Positions 11,462 to 24,400 of a stretch of DNA of 64,000 bases are shown one piece after another. The stretch lies in assembly GCA_037974665.1 (NCBI GenBank), contig CM075772.1, forward strand, positions 40,638,552-40,702,551. Direction: 5' to 3'. The position numbers and the translations under genes were made by a program. Every line of letters begins with the position of its first letter. Position 1 is the stretch's first letter. The DNA is from Ehretia macrophylla (lineage: Eukaryota; Streptophyta; Magnoliopsida; Boraginales; Ehretiaceae). The notes under the pieces are model-generated. The model ran no database searches and was not told the origin of the DNA. It was given only the letters and a program-made list of their open reading frames with translations.

Positions 11462-12552
11462 TGTTAAGGCAAAAATTGGCAGCTCCGGACTCCTTCCAGG
11501 GCTGGACGAGTTCTCTTAACCGAATAATATTTTGTATGCTCTGTCCACCTTGAAGCCCTCGTAAATTCGGGGCTAACCTTACCCAAGGCTACAACTCCGG
11601 TCTTTCATTCCTGATAGGGTTTGATGGTCAGGGCTGGCACGCCTGGCCTGCTCCTTATCTTTGTCTTAGGGGTTTACCCCCTCCTGCTAGGTATTCTGCT
11701 AGGTCCCTACTCGTTACCATGTCAGCGAGGGATGCATCAGATTTGTACATCAGGTCCCATTGTCTTGGAGCTCCGAGGTCCGACCTTCTGTCCTTGGTCG
11801 GTGCTCGATGGCCTGGGCTGACTTATTTAACGGGGTTGGACGAGCCCCATTAGTCTGTGCTGTACAAACTGTAGGGGCTAGAATCTACTGTTTGAGGCTC
11901 CATCAGCTTATTTCCTGCAAAACAAGGACCCCTAGGGGGTACCCGGGGGCCCCTTCCGATGCTCAAGTCAGTTATGGGAGCAAGAGATTGCTTAATAGTA
12001 TTAAAGTATTGTGTGAGAGCAAAGTGGTTGTTTAGGAGCAATTAAGAGAGAGCTTGTCGTGTTAGAACGAGATACTTGTACTTTTAATGTCTACCTATAT
12101 ATATAGTTGCTGAAATATGGAGTTGTAAGATAGGATAAACATAAATCCATGATATTAGGTTTAAGGAGATAATATCAAATGAGATAAGACAAATCCCTTA
12201 TCTTTAGGCTCAAGGGGATAATATCTATATCCCTTATCTTCATGAATCCAGCAAAATCATTGTGTACTTATCCTTATCTCAAAACTCCTTTGTTATTCGT
12301 TTGCTGCCCAGTACTCCCCGTGAGCCCAGGTCAGGACGTTGACGGGGCTACCCCTTGTGAGCCAAGGTCAGGACGCTGGTGGGGCTATCTCTTGTGAGCT
12401 CATGTCAGGACGCTGGTAGGGCTCCCAGCTCCGTGGGCTGGATCTTTCCTTCTGCTGCCCAGAGCTCTTTGTAAGCCCAGGTCCAGACATTGGCATGGCT
12501 ACCCCAGCTCCGTAGGTCGGATCTTTCTGGGGCTTGAGATCTACCCCTATCA
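11462..12552 (-). repeat. Element A right LTR (5' LTR), 1091 bp
   Basis: Starts TGTTAAGGCAAAAATTGG and ends CTACCCCTATCA on the plus strand. It is uninterrupted and preserves the empty target site of the hAT found in the left LTR. Confidence 0.9.
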
Positions 12553-12597
12553 GATGTATTTAGCACTAATGGTGATAAGTGGACATTGGATGATTTA

Positions 12598-15072
12598 TGT
12601 AACGCCCCGAACCCAACCCCACGCTAAAGGTCAAGCTCGGACCCGTCACTCGGACAGAGTCTCCTCTGTATCAAGGACTAAACTGTTACCTGCAAATAGT
12701 CACATATAACATTGGGACTACAAATAACAAATTATACAACCTATCTTCTAATGTTTCCAAAGCCAAATCAAATTCACAAGGCCATCCGAGCCTTGGAGCA
12801 ACAACAATCTTCTTAAGCACACAAGCATGCGAGGTAAGTTGGTTTTAACCAAAAGTAGTTAGATACAATTATAATTTTAAGTTCTATATGTAGGATAATA
12901 AACACTCCAAGCATGCAATAGAAGATGAAATCTAGAATCCATTATTACAATCCAACATATTTCTCTAACATACAAGATTTCAACTACCAACATATATACA
13001 AGACCCCAAGGTCTCAAAATACAACATTTAACATGAACTCCACGCAAACTGCACATAAGATCCACCTTAGCACACAAGGTCACAGATTCTGATCTATGTG
13101 TACTCCTTCTTCTTCCTCTACTTCTATCAGCTGGGGATTCAACTCAGCTTCTCCTGAAACATATTAAATGAGGAGTGAGCAACAATGTTGCCCAGCGAGG
13201 GAGGTGATGCAACATATTGGGCATGCAATATGATATGCAAACACAAGAAACATATATATACAACATAAACCAGCAAGATAGAAAGCCAAGTAATTAACCA
13301 CTTTAAAAAGGATACGGTTCCACTTCAAGTCTTCAATCACAAGCCACGAATCACGAACTTCACGAGCATGCCGGCAAACCCCAAACACTAACGAGTTGGG
13401 ATACTCCGGATATATCCCGAATCCTACGACCCTTTCTCCTGAGGTAGGTCCATGCCCAGCAGGTGAACCACACCACTGGGGTAGTGGAGTATGCCTCAGC
13501 GAGAAGGGAATAGGCACGATAGTAGTCGAGGGAGCACGGCAAGCCCGACGCTGCCCGTGTTTCTCGATGCTATCATGTCCGAAAAGGTTGCGCAACCCCG
13601 AGACAAGTCACAAGCAATCAAGATATCACATAACACGTAAGAGGGTCGACAAAGTAGGCCGCCCTCACATATAAGCACAATATAAGTTCACAATAGTACG
13701 AAAATAGCTTTAAAGTCCCAAAAGAAGCAATCAACATAAATATTTCCCATGAGTTACTTAAATAGCTTAATTATATCTTAGATATTCAATACAAGACAAG
13801 ACAACTCCACAATAAGTTCCAAATGCAACAAAAATGGCTAAAAACTACTTTTTCCTTTTCTTTACCAAGATTTCTTTCTCCTATGCGTGTTTCAAGGTTT
13901 CCAAACCTTATCCTAATCTTTCTATATTCTTAATTAAGCACAAAGACACCTATTAAAATCATAAAATATCATTTTAGAAGAAAAAGTTCGGGAAGGCCCC
14001 GAACGGGTTTGAACTACAACTATACTAACCGAACCCCATTTTTGCGTAATAAAAGCACCAAAAGTGCTTCCTTAGCTCAAGGATACCCGAACCATAGCCC
14101 AAACTTGTCCGGATTGCTCAACGAGAAAAGTCCCCTTTTTAAAGTTGACTAATTACGCAATTTAGCTCGGATTTGAGTGATTCGACCTCACGTGGCTTTT
14201 CAACTAGCTTTACTAGGGCCTAGAGCATCTAATTGAAGTCTAAATTCAAGCTAATTAGCAATTTTTATTCAAAACCCTAAAATGAGAACTATTCATCATC
14301 TCTTTTATTCAATCTCAACTTTCAACCATAAACATTGATAATAAGCCTCAAAAGTTAACTCTATAGCATCTATTAAGCATATAATAAGCATGTATAACAA
14401 GTATTAGGGCTATAATCAACAAATTAAGAAATTCAACAAGGATGCATAAACTTTAACTTCAAAAAAAAAATGAACTCCCTCACAATTTAGAAGGCAAAGA
14501 TGCGAAGTAGGAGCTCCTAGATGCCACGAAACCTTCCTAGACCAAGCCAAGAGCTCAAGATGCAAGGTTGATGAAGAAAAATCTTCTCTTTTTCTCTTTA
14601 GGGTGGTCGGCCAAAGGGAGAGGACAATGATGGAATTTTTGCTTTTGTTTTGATGACAAGTTGTATGTGTTGTTTTAATTTTATGAGTTTAGATTATTAT
14701 ATGTATATGTATGTCCATTAATTTAAGTTAAATAGTCCCAAAAACTTGATCAACTAAGGCCAAAATGCAATTTTAAATGTTTTTAGTTGCAATTAACACT
14801 ATTCTTACGTAACACTATTCAAATGACATGAAAACTATTTTCTAAACGCACGCTCCCAAGCTCGAGAGTCCAAAATAACTAGGTCTCGATTCCTTCTAGA
14901 TGTTATATGATCTAGGAAAAATATGAAATCGAACTTTCGAGGCGGTCGAAAATTTTATGAATAGTGACCTCTAATAAAAACAATTAAGCAAGAAAGATGA
15001 TGCACGTAGAAATGTGCAAATAGATATGCATCAGTTATAAAAAGATTTATGATAGAATTCTCGGGCGTCACA
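12598..15072 (-). repeat. Element B left LTR (3' LTR)
   Basis: Pairs with 29979-32453 over its whole length (about 97% by eye). It carries the GC-rich module (plus strand 13385-13500) shared with LTRs D and G. Confidence 0.92.
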
Positions 15073-15085
15073 CCCTCTCCCCCTT
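15073..15085 (-). promoter_or_regulatory. Polypurine tract of element B
   Basis: On the minus strand a purine run AAGGGGGAGAGGG directly abuts the 3' LTR. This is the usual plus-strand primer of LTR elements and it confirms the minus orientation. Confidence 0.85.
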
Positions 15086-15139
15086 AAACTAATTGTGTTC
15101 TTGCAATTCTTACATGATTCAATAAGCAACTCCGGACAC

Positions 15140-18100
15140 TTCTCTCTGATCTGATCTTCTCACTCCCAAGTGACATCCTCAACCCCATGATGATCCCAAA
15201 GAACTTTTACCATAGGAATACTTTTAGTTTGAAGTTCCTGAATCTTTCGGTCAACCACTCAAGGAGGTTTCTCAACATAAACTAAAGACTCATCAATTTC
15301 CAACGGTTCTGGCTCAATAATGTGCGACGGATCATGATTATATTTCCTCAACAGTGACACATGAAAAACATCATGAATCTGGCCCAAACTCGGAGGTAAT
15401 GCCAATCTGTAAGCTAAATTCCCCACCTTCTCAATAATTTCAAATGGTCCTACGTATCTAGGGCTAAGTTTACCTCCTTTTCCGTGTCGAATCAAACCTT
15501 TGCACGGAGAGACTTTTAAGAATACACGATCACCCTTTGAAAATACCAAGTCCCGTCGGCGTCTATCAGCATAATTCTTCTGTCGACTTTGAGCTGTAAG
15601 CATCATTTTCTTTATAAGTTTCACATTATCCACCATTTTGATCATCTCAGGAAGAATAGCTGGATCAACTGTTTTCATCTTACCTACCTCATCCTAATAC
15701 AACGGAGACCTACATTTCCGCCCATAAAGTGCTTCGTAGGGTACCATACCAATAGTAGCCTGATAACTGTTATTATAAGCAAACTCCGCTAAAGGTAGGT
15801 ACTTCTCCCAATTCTTGCCAAAATCTAGAACACATGCTCTCAACATGTCTTCCAGTATCCTGATAGTCCTCTCTGACTGGCCATTCGTCTGTGGGTGATA
15901 TGCAGTACTAAAACTCAAATTAGTCCCCAAGACCTTTTGTAGTTTCTGCCAGAACTGTGATGTAAACCTGGGATCCCTGTCTGACACTATCTGAGATGGG
16001 ACTCCATGCGATCTCACAATATTTTCAACATATAGCTCGGCCAATTTATCAAGAGAATTTGTTTTCTTTATAGCAATAAAATGTGAACTTTTCGTCAATC
16101 TGTCTACTACAACCCACACAGAATCATTACCTCGTGGTGATCTCGGCAAATCCGACACAAGGTCCATAGTAACCTGGTCCCATTTCCATACCAGAATCTC
16201 TAATGGCTGCAACAATCCTGCCAGCCTCTGATGTTCTGCCTTAACTTTCTGACAAGTCAAACACTTAGCTACATAATCAGCTATCTCTCTCTTCATGTTG
16301 TTCCACCAGAAATTCTGTTTTAAATCTCTGCACATTTTAGTGCTTCCAGGATGAATTGTGTATCTAGAACTATGAGCCTCAGCAAGAATCTCATCTTTCA
16401 CAGTCGAATCACTAGGAATGCAGATTCTATTCCTGTACTTGAGTAATCCATCATCATGCAATTTGAAGTCGGACTCTCCCCCTTTGGACTTCTCTAGAAG
16501 ATTCAATAACTGAGAATCTAATTGTTGGGCTTCTCTGATTCTAGGTAGCAATAGAGATTGGATTTGTAGGCTAGCAAATTGAATACCTGATCTAGAAGCC
16601 TCCGGTTTCCACAAACATAGTTCTTCTACAATCTCCCAGTCCTTGATTATCAAACTAGCCACAGAAGCTTTTCGGCTCAGTGCATCTGCAACAGTATTAG
16701 CTTTTCCTGGCAAATAGTTAATGGTACAATTATAATCATTTAACAGTTCGAACCAACGCCTTTGCCTCTTATTCAGATCTTTTTGAGAAAACAGGTATTT
16801 TAAACTTTTATGGTCAGTAAATATCTCAAATTTATTACCCCACAAATAATGACGCCATTTCTTCAGTGCAAAAACAACAACAGCAAGCTCAAGATCATGT
16901 GTAGGATAATTGAGTTCATATGGTTTCAATTTCCTAGAGGCATATGCTATCACTTTACCATTTTGCATAAGAACACAACCCAAGCCTTCTTTTGAAGCAT
17001 CACTGTAAATCACCAAGTTTTCAGTCCCCTTAGGCAAAGCAAGGATAGGTGCAGTGGTAAGTCTCTTTTTCAACTCCTGGAAATTGGCTTCACATCTATC
17101 ATCCCAATTAAACACAGTTTTCTTCTGGGTTAATGTAGTCAAAGGCCCTGCAATCTTTGAAAAATCCTTAACAAATCGCCTATAATAGCCCGCTAATCCC
17201 AAGAAACTACGGACTTCCGTGACAGTTTCAGGTCTTTTCCACGACATAACCACCTCAATTTTAGCAGGATCAACAGATATTCCCTCATGTGAAATGATAT
17301 GACCTAAAAAGGCAACCTGTTTCAACCAGAATTCGCATTTGCTAAATTTGGCAAACAATTTGTGTTCTTGTAGGGTTCGAAGCACAATTCTCAAATGTTC
17401 TTCATGTTCTGACTCAGATTTAGAATACACTAATATATCATCAATAAAAATCACAACAAACTGATCAAGATAGGGTCGAAATACTCTCTGCATCAAATCC
17501 ATAAAGGCGGCTGGAGCATTTGTCAAACGAAATGGTAACACAACAAACTCATAGTGGTCGTACCTGGTTCTAAATGCAGTCTTAGGTACATCTTCTTTAC
17601 AGATTCGCAATTGATAATAACCCCGCCTTAGATCAAATTTAGAAAACACAACAGCACCCTGTAGCTGATCAAACAACTCCTCAATTAAGGGCAAATGATA
17701 TTTATTTTTCACCGTCACCTGATTAAGACCTCGATAATCAATGCACAAACGCAGAGTACCGTCTTTATTTTTCACAAATAATACGGGAATACCCCACGGT
17801 GACGAACTAGGCTGAATAAAACCTTTCTCAATTAAACCCTGTAGCTGAATTTTCAATTTCTGCAACTCAAGGGGAGCCATTCTATATGGGGTTCTTGAAA
17901 TAGGATTAGTCCCCGGCAACAAGTCAATTACGAACTCAATTTCCCTATTAGGTGGTAATCCAGGCAACTCCTCAAGGAAAACCCCCGGAAACTCTTTTAT
18001 AACAGGTACTTCATTCAATTTCAATTTATCTCCAGGCTGATTAATTAAATAAGCTAAGTATGCATCATGACCTTTACTCAACATTTTAGTAGCTTTAATG

Positions 18101-18732
18101 GAATATATGATACGAGTCGCAGTAGATTTTCGACTCCCAGTTACTTTAATAACAGGTTGGTTAGGTACTTCTAAAGTTAAAACTTTCCTCCTACAGTCCA
18201 AACATGCATAATATCGCCCCAACCAATCCATCCCCAAGATAACTTCAAAGTCCCGAAATGGCATGATTATCAAGTCAACAGGATACATGTGACACTCAAT
18301 GCAAATATTACAATCTTTACACACAGACTCCGTAACAAATTTAGTACCCATAGGATTACCTACTTCAATCACATACGGCAGTTTATCAACTTTTAATGTA
18401 GCAGACTGTGCACATGCAGGAGTAATGAATGAATGTGTAGCCCCGGTGTCAATCAAAACTACTACCGGCTGGCTATTAATAAGAAAAGTACCTTCCACCA
18501 CCACCATCGTCTCTGGAAGTTCCTCCTGGTTGAGTGCAAATACCCGTGCTTGACCTCGCGGTACAGTAGCTGCTCCTGAAGCTCTAGTCTGGGCACCCTG
18601 GCCTGAAGTCTGCCCCTGACCATATTTAAACTTGGGGCAATCTCTAACTCTATGCTGATCACTGCCACAACCTGTGCAACGACCCAATTTCCTCCAACAC
18701 TCAGCCTCCGTGTGGCCTTTGCGGTTGCAATG
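15140..18732 (-). pseudogene. Element B pol region (fossil): zinc knuckle to chromodomain-like end
   Basis: Reading down the minus strand: gag zinc knuckle [14 protein letters not shown] (about 18680-18637); aspartic protease with DTGA near 18450-18439; reverse transcriptase with the FIDD active-site box near 17449-17438; RNase H beginning YSDASKEG near 17005; integrase with an HHCC finger (about 16370-16240) and a catalytic core ending in [17 protein letters not shown] (to about 15840). The C-terminal part contains GPFEIIEKVGNLAYRL and a chromodomain-like IPMVKVLW segment near 15200. Domain order and the chromodomain place it with Tekay/Del chromoviruses. Its gag lies 9.9 kb away, beyond element C. 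The region is mostly open with about three further breaks and looks inactive. Confidence 0.9.
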
Positions 18733-21177
18733 TGTGAAACCCCACTTTCTTGCTTATCTCGTAATACATGTTTTACCTCGTTTTGCGTGCATATGACCTG
18801 TTTATGTGCTATAGGACCTAGAAAGTTATAATTTTGATTTCAATACTTCTAATACGTGCTAAATGTGCATTCATGAAATTTTCATCAAAAACGGAGTCAG
18901 AAATTTTATCGTCGATTTTCAGTGAATAGTGTTTTCGAAACACGTCCGCTATAATTTTGAAACTGGTCTTTTTAACCCTTCTAGACCTAGTCCACGGACT
19001 TTAATAGACCTGTGTTTGATGAAAACGGTTTTAAAATCGGCTTAAGAATTTATTAGGATTTTTACACCGACTTTTGCGAAAATCGAGTTTTAAGCCGACT
19101 CGGGTGGAATTCTTTGAATGTAAAACTTCTTGTCACCTAAAAATAACTCACTTGAGATATCTTGGGGGTTGCATAATTAATTTTAACTTGGTGATCACTA
19201 AAATGCAATTAAAGACATTAAAAACACAAAATTACCTATTAAAATAACTTTGACTTTAATTAAAAAAATTGACCTTATAAGCTATTGTCACCTACACACA
19301 CTCACACAACACAAAAACACCACCACACACACACACATTGCCGAGGGGTTGAGGGAGAAAAGAGAAGAAAGAAAACTCAAGCTTTTCAATCATTTTTTCA
19401 AAGAAAAACCTAGTTTTTGTCCGTGAAACTTCGCACCGACTTGGATTCTGCTTGTTGGGCACGCATTGCACGCATTCCTAAGCTTATATCGCATCTAAGG
19501 TGAGAGAAAAATTCTAGATCTCAAAATGTCATTTTTGTGTTTTTGCGTATAAATGAAGATTGAACCGTTAGAATTGAAATCTGATGTTAGATTATTGCTC
19601 CTTGCATGCTAGGGATCATTATATACTAATACTACGAGTTTCTGTCGGATATAGCATAATTTTTATTTTCCGGGTATTTAATTTTGATTAAAATGTTCAA
19701 AGTTGATTTAATTGAGTTGTGTTGATCGAAATCGATTGCCGTCGATTTCTAAATACTTGATAATTACGTGTTAGCGCTGTTGTAATGCCGAATTTTCGAT
19801 TACATTGTTTGTGTGGAAATCCGGAAAATCCAGCCATGACGTCATAGGGTTTTAGGGTTATCGGGCATGTTTTGGAGGTGTTATGGTGGATTTCCGAGAG
19901 GGCTAATGTAGTAGGTTGAATGGGTGAGTGATAGGAACTGATTTGGCAATGTTTGGATTAGTAGATTGTAAGTTATGAATTTTAGAAGTTAGGTTGTCAT
20001 TCTTTAATTTCTTGAACGATGCCTTAGATGGTTAGGTAGTGTTCGAGTGATGAATGGTGAGTTGTTGTTGAGTAATTTAGAGTTTAATTATGAATATTAT
20101 GCATGTCCGGTTAGATGGCCTACTTTGTCATCTAACTACGTTGTTTGATGTTTAATTTAATATTGATGTTATATTGATGTTATATTGATGTTATTGATTG
20201 ATTATTATTGAATGCGGGAATCGGGCACTCTTGTTGCTGATCTCCCAATTGATTGATCGATTTATGCTTGCATGATGATTGATGAACATGGAGCCTTGGT
20301 ATGTGTGTGCCACCTCTCGGGCAGCGTCGGGCTGTCGGGTTGAAACCGGCATGACTGCCATAGGCTACCCCCAGCTCGCATGACGGAGATGTCATGGAGG
20401 GAAGGGGATAGTGAGGTACCTCGGGTGCGTGAGTAATGGGGAGTTATAAGAAGAACGGTTGAGATCGTGATGGCGTTTGGAGCTACACCAAATAGAGTAT
20501 CTTTATTGAATGGTCATATAGTTATGTGATGATAGCTTTATTTATGTTATTATTGTTGTTGTGTGTTTACTTGCTCAAAGGACTAAATCCAAGGAGCGTA
20601 GTGAATACTGTCGAGATCTATCGGATCCTCACTGGGCTTATGTATATAAGCTCACTCTCTATTAATGCATGTTTCAGGTGTACTTTCACAAGATTACGGG
20701 TACGTGCCTCCTGAAGAGGAGAATGTGGAAAATGTGCCTTTTGTGGATGAGTCATATGTTCCCGAGTCTTATCCATGACTTTATATTGTTAAATGTCTTG
20801 TATATTAGTTTAATAGACTTTATATGCTTTACGGTTCTTAATGTAATAGATATTGAAAAGGATGATGAACCAAATGATGTTAACTTAGCGGTTTCCTTTT
20901 GTCTATGGTTAAATTGTAGTTGTGTCTCAACTTACTTTTGAAATGTATGATAAAGTTGAGGTATTGTATGTCATGTTGGAACGGAGGCGTATAACGAAGA
21001 TGTTTTATTGTATAATATGATTGTGTTGTATGTTGTTGTTTATATTGAGGAATTACTGGTTGTATGTTGTTTAATGAGGTTGGTTTAGAACCTCGGAAAT
21101 CTGTTTACTGTCGTTATGCCGCTGAAATTCCGTTGCGTCCTGACTGATCGTAGGTGGGGTCGAGTTGGGGCGTGACA
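18733..21177 (+). repeat. Element C left (5') LTR, 2445 bp
   Basis: Begins TGTGAAACCCCACTTTC and ends GTTGGGGCGTGACA. Near-identical to 26184-28628. The R/U5 side contains a GC-rich stretch around 20270-20420. Confidence 0.95.
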
Positions 21178-21184
21178 GTTTAAG

Positions 21185-21196
21185 TGGTATCAGAGC
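21185..21196 (+). promoter_or_regulatory. Primer-binding site of element C
   Basis: TGGTATCAGAGC, the complement of the 3' end of plant initiator methionine tRNA, starts seven bases after the left LTR. It is the standard primer of plant chromoviruses. Confidence 0.95.
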
Positions 21197-21289
21197 TCAT
21201 GTTAGTTGTCAGCCGGGGTATTCTCGGAATGTGGGTAATGGTCTTAGCATGAAATATGTATGAAAGGAAAGAAAAATGAAATATGTATT

Positions 21290-21415
21290 GGTATGATTAA
21301 TTGATTAAGTGATTATGTGATTTAAGTGCTTATGTGATTATGTGATCAATTTGATTATGTGTTTTATATGAGTTTGTTATTTATGTGTTAATAGTTGTTT
21401 ATAACCTGTCTACGT
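21290..21415 (+). repeat. Degenerate TTATGTG-rich leader of element C
   Basis: Short, imperfect repeats of the type 'gattatgtgat' and 'gcttatgtgat' lie between the primer site and gag. The same kind of repeat is found in element D (about 37880-38090). Confidence 0.75.
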
Positions 21416-21447
21416 GCTATAACTGTGCTAACTCTTTGATTAGTAGA

Positions 21448-24400
21448 ATGGCCGGTCGACCGAGAACCAGAGGTAGGCCTGAGTTGACTGATGAGACTCC
21501 GAGTAACGTGGCACCGGGCCGTGACGGGGGTGATGACCGATTTGGAGCCGCTATGGAGCGGATTGCAGAGTTAGTGGCTAGTCAGGCACAGTTATTAGCA
21601 GGGCAGGCTGCCCAGAATCAGGCTATGCAGGCTCAGCTTCTGAATATTCAGGGTGGTAACCACGGGCGTGGTACCCTGAAGGACTTTTTAGGATATCACC
21701 CACCGAGATTTCAGGGGGAGCCGGATGATAGGAAGGCGGAGGTATGGATTAGCAAGTTGGAGAAGATTTATGATCCACTTGGCTATACTGATGAGCAAAA
21801 AGTCTCTTTTGCCGTGTATTTGTTAGATGACGAGGCAGAGGAGTGGTGGCGCACGGTAAGGACTAGCTGGGCGGCACAGGGTATTCCTTATATTTGGGGT
21901 ACCTTTCTGATGGCTTTCCGAGCAAAGTATGTCCCGAGGATTTGCAGGGAACGGAGAGAGGCCGAGTTTCTAGCCTTGGTCCAGGGAGATGCTACAGTGG
22001 CTCAATATGAGGCCACATTTACTCGATTGTCCCGGTATGCACCGGAGTATGTGGTAGACGAGGAGCGGAGGACTCGCAGGTTTATGTTAGGGTTGCGGCC
22101 CGAGATTCAGGATGTGATGGCTCTGAATCGTTATGATATCTTCACTGAGGCTTTTGATGCAGCTTCTAGATTGGAGAAGAGGAAAGGGGATCAGATTGTC
22201 TCCAGTCAGCCTAGTAAGAGGCCGTATCAGCCACCGGGCCAGCAAGTTTTATATAGGCCTCCAGTACAGCAGGTTGTCTACAGGCCACCTGCCCAGCAGG
22301 GTTCTTTTAGGCCACAGAGTCAGCAGAGTTATTATCGGCCTCAGTTTCAGCAGAGGCCATATCAGGTTCAGACTCAGTTTAGGCCAGCCCAGTCTCAGGG
22401 TCAGTACAGGCCTAGTGTGGTGAGACCTCAGCAGCAGGCTGTATCAGCTGCTTCTTCAGCTTCTGGTTATTCTAGGGGCAGTGTTAGTGCCACATCATCG
22501 CAGTGTAATTACTGCAAGCGCTCAGGGCATGTAGAGTCCGACTGCAGGGTAAAGGCAGGGACATGTTTGGGTTGTGGTAGCATCGATCATAGGGTGAGGG
22601 ATTGCCCTAAGTATGCGAGGACTGAGGGTCGGGCAGCGACTCAGGGTTATCAGGGTAGGCCTACGGGCAGTGTACCACAGCAGCAGCGGGTTCAGGCTCG
22701 GGCTTATGCAGTTGACTTAGAGGAGATGCCTGAGGAGACTGCAGTTGTGGAAGGTAACTTTCTTATACTTGATCAACTTGTTAAAGTGTTGATTGATTCT
22801 GGTGCTACGCATTCTTTCATTACTCCTACTTGTGTGCAACGTGTTAAATTGCAACCTGAAAGATTGCCTTATGTGGTTGAAATTAGTACCTCTTTGACTG
22901 ATAAGTATGTTACTGGCTTAGTATGTAAGGATTGTTTAATACATGTTAAGGGGCATAATTTTCCTTCGGACCTTATTTTATTTCCTATCCGGGGGTATGA
23001 TGTTATCTTGGGTATGGATTGGCTTTCTAAGTATGATGCCCAGTTGAACTGTAGAACCAAGGTAGTACAGTTTCGTTTGCCGGATCAGCCAGTAGTTGAG
23101 GTAGCGGGTAACCGGGGTGCTAAGACGAGTTTTGTTATCTCAGCAACTAAAGCCGTTAAGTTGGTGAGTAAGGGGTGTTCGGGTTATCTAGCTTATTTGA
23201 TCAACAAGCCATCTGTTAAGCTACAGCTTGAGGAAGTCCCTATTATCCGGGAATATCCTAATGTATTTCCCGAGGAGTTGCCAGGGTTGCCGCCTGAGAG
23301 GGATATCGAGTTTGTGATTAATCTTGTTCCCGGTACTCAACCTATTTCTAAATCGGCATACCGGATCGCACCAGCTGAGTTGAAGGAGTTGAAGACTCAG
23401 TTACAGGAGTTGTTGGAGAAAGGATTTATTCAGCAGAGTTCTTCACCTTGGGGAGCTCCTGTTTTGTTTGTGAAGAAGAAGGATGGTACCTTGAGATTAT
23501 GTATAGATTACCGTGGTTTGAATCAGGTGACTATCAAGAATAAATATCCTTTGCCACTGATTGATGAGTTGTTTGATCAACTTCAGGGAGCCAAAGTCTA
23601 CTCTAAGTTTGATTTGAGGCAGGGGTATTATCAGCTTCGGATTCGCTCAGACGATGTTCCGAAGTCTGCCTTCAGGACTCGGTACGGGCATTATGAGTTT
23701 GTTGTTATGCCCTTTGGTTTGACTAATGCACCGGCAGCATTCATGGATCTTATGCATCGAGTCTTTCAGCCGTACTTGGACCAGTTCGTGGTGATTTTTT
23801 TTGATGATATCTTGGTCTATTCTAAATCTGAATTGGAGCACGAGCAACATCTACGGCTTGTATTAGAGAGGTTGCAGGAGCATCAGTTGTTTGCCAAGTT
23901 CAGCAAATGTGAATTTTGGCTGCAACGGATTTCTTTTCTTGGCCATGTTATTACACAGAGTGGTATTTCTGTAGATCCCACTAAGATTGAATCGGTGATG
24001 TCTTGGAAGCGGCCAGAGAGTGTTACTGATGTCCGTAGTTTTCTTGGCTTGGCGGGTTATTACCGTAGGTTTGTCAAGGACTTCTCAAAGATTGCGGGGC
24101 CACTATCTAAGTTGACTCAGAAACGGACTATCTTTAATTGGGACGAGAAGTGTGAGAGTGGATTTCAGGAGTTGAAAAAGAGGTTAACTACCGCTCCAGT
24201 ACTTGCTCTACCAGAGGGGACCGATAATATGGTCATTTACAGTGATGCATCCAAGGAGGGCTTGGGATGTGTTCTTATGCAGGATGGCCGAGTTATTGCC
24301 TATGCTTCTCGAAAGTTGAAGCCTTATGAGGTGAATTATCCGACTCATGATCTTGAGTTGGCAGCAGTTGTCTTCGCACTGAAAAAGTGGCGTCATTATC

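Larger units (their letters stand above)
4214..12557 (-). mobile_element. Element A: non-autonomous Tat-type Ty3/gypsy LTR element, with GATGT target duplications
   Basis: The LTRs (4219-6483 including an inserted hAT, and 11462-12552) begin TGTTA and end ATCA on the plus strand. The element proper (4219-12552) is flanked by identical 5-base copies GATGT (4214-4218, 12553-12557). Next to the right LTR the minus strand reads TTTGGCGTCGTCTGTGGGAA, which matches the primer-site region of plant Tat elements. Next to the left LTR it reads a purine tract (GAGATTGGGGAGG). The element therefore runs on the minus strand. The 5-kb interior shows no recognisable gag or pol and is dominated by short tandem repeats, so it would have depended on an autonomous relative. 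The LTRs differ by roughly 7-8% plus small indels by eye, suggesting a few million years. Primer-site region, polypurine tract and ends match element F, so both belong to one lineage. Confidence 0.85.

Noticed and set aside
20526-20941. Short open frames repeated at 20526-20941 and 27977-28392
   Set aside because: They are the same LTR position in the two near-identical LTRs of element C and show no protein motif.
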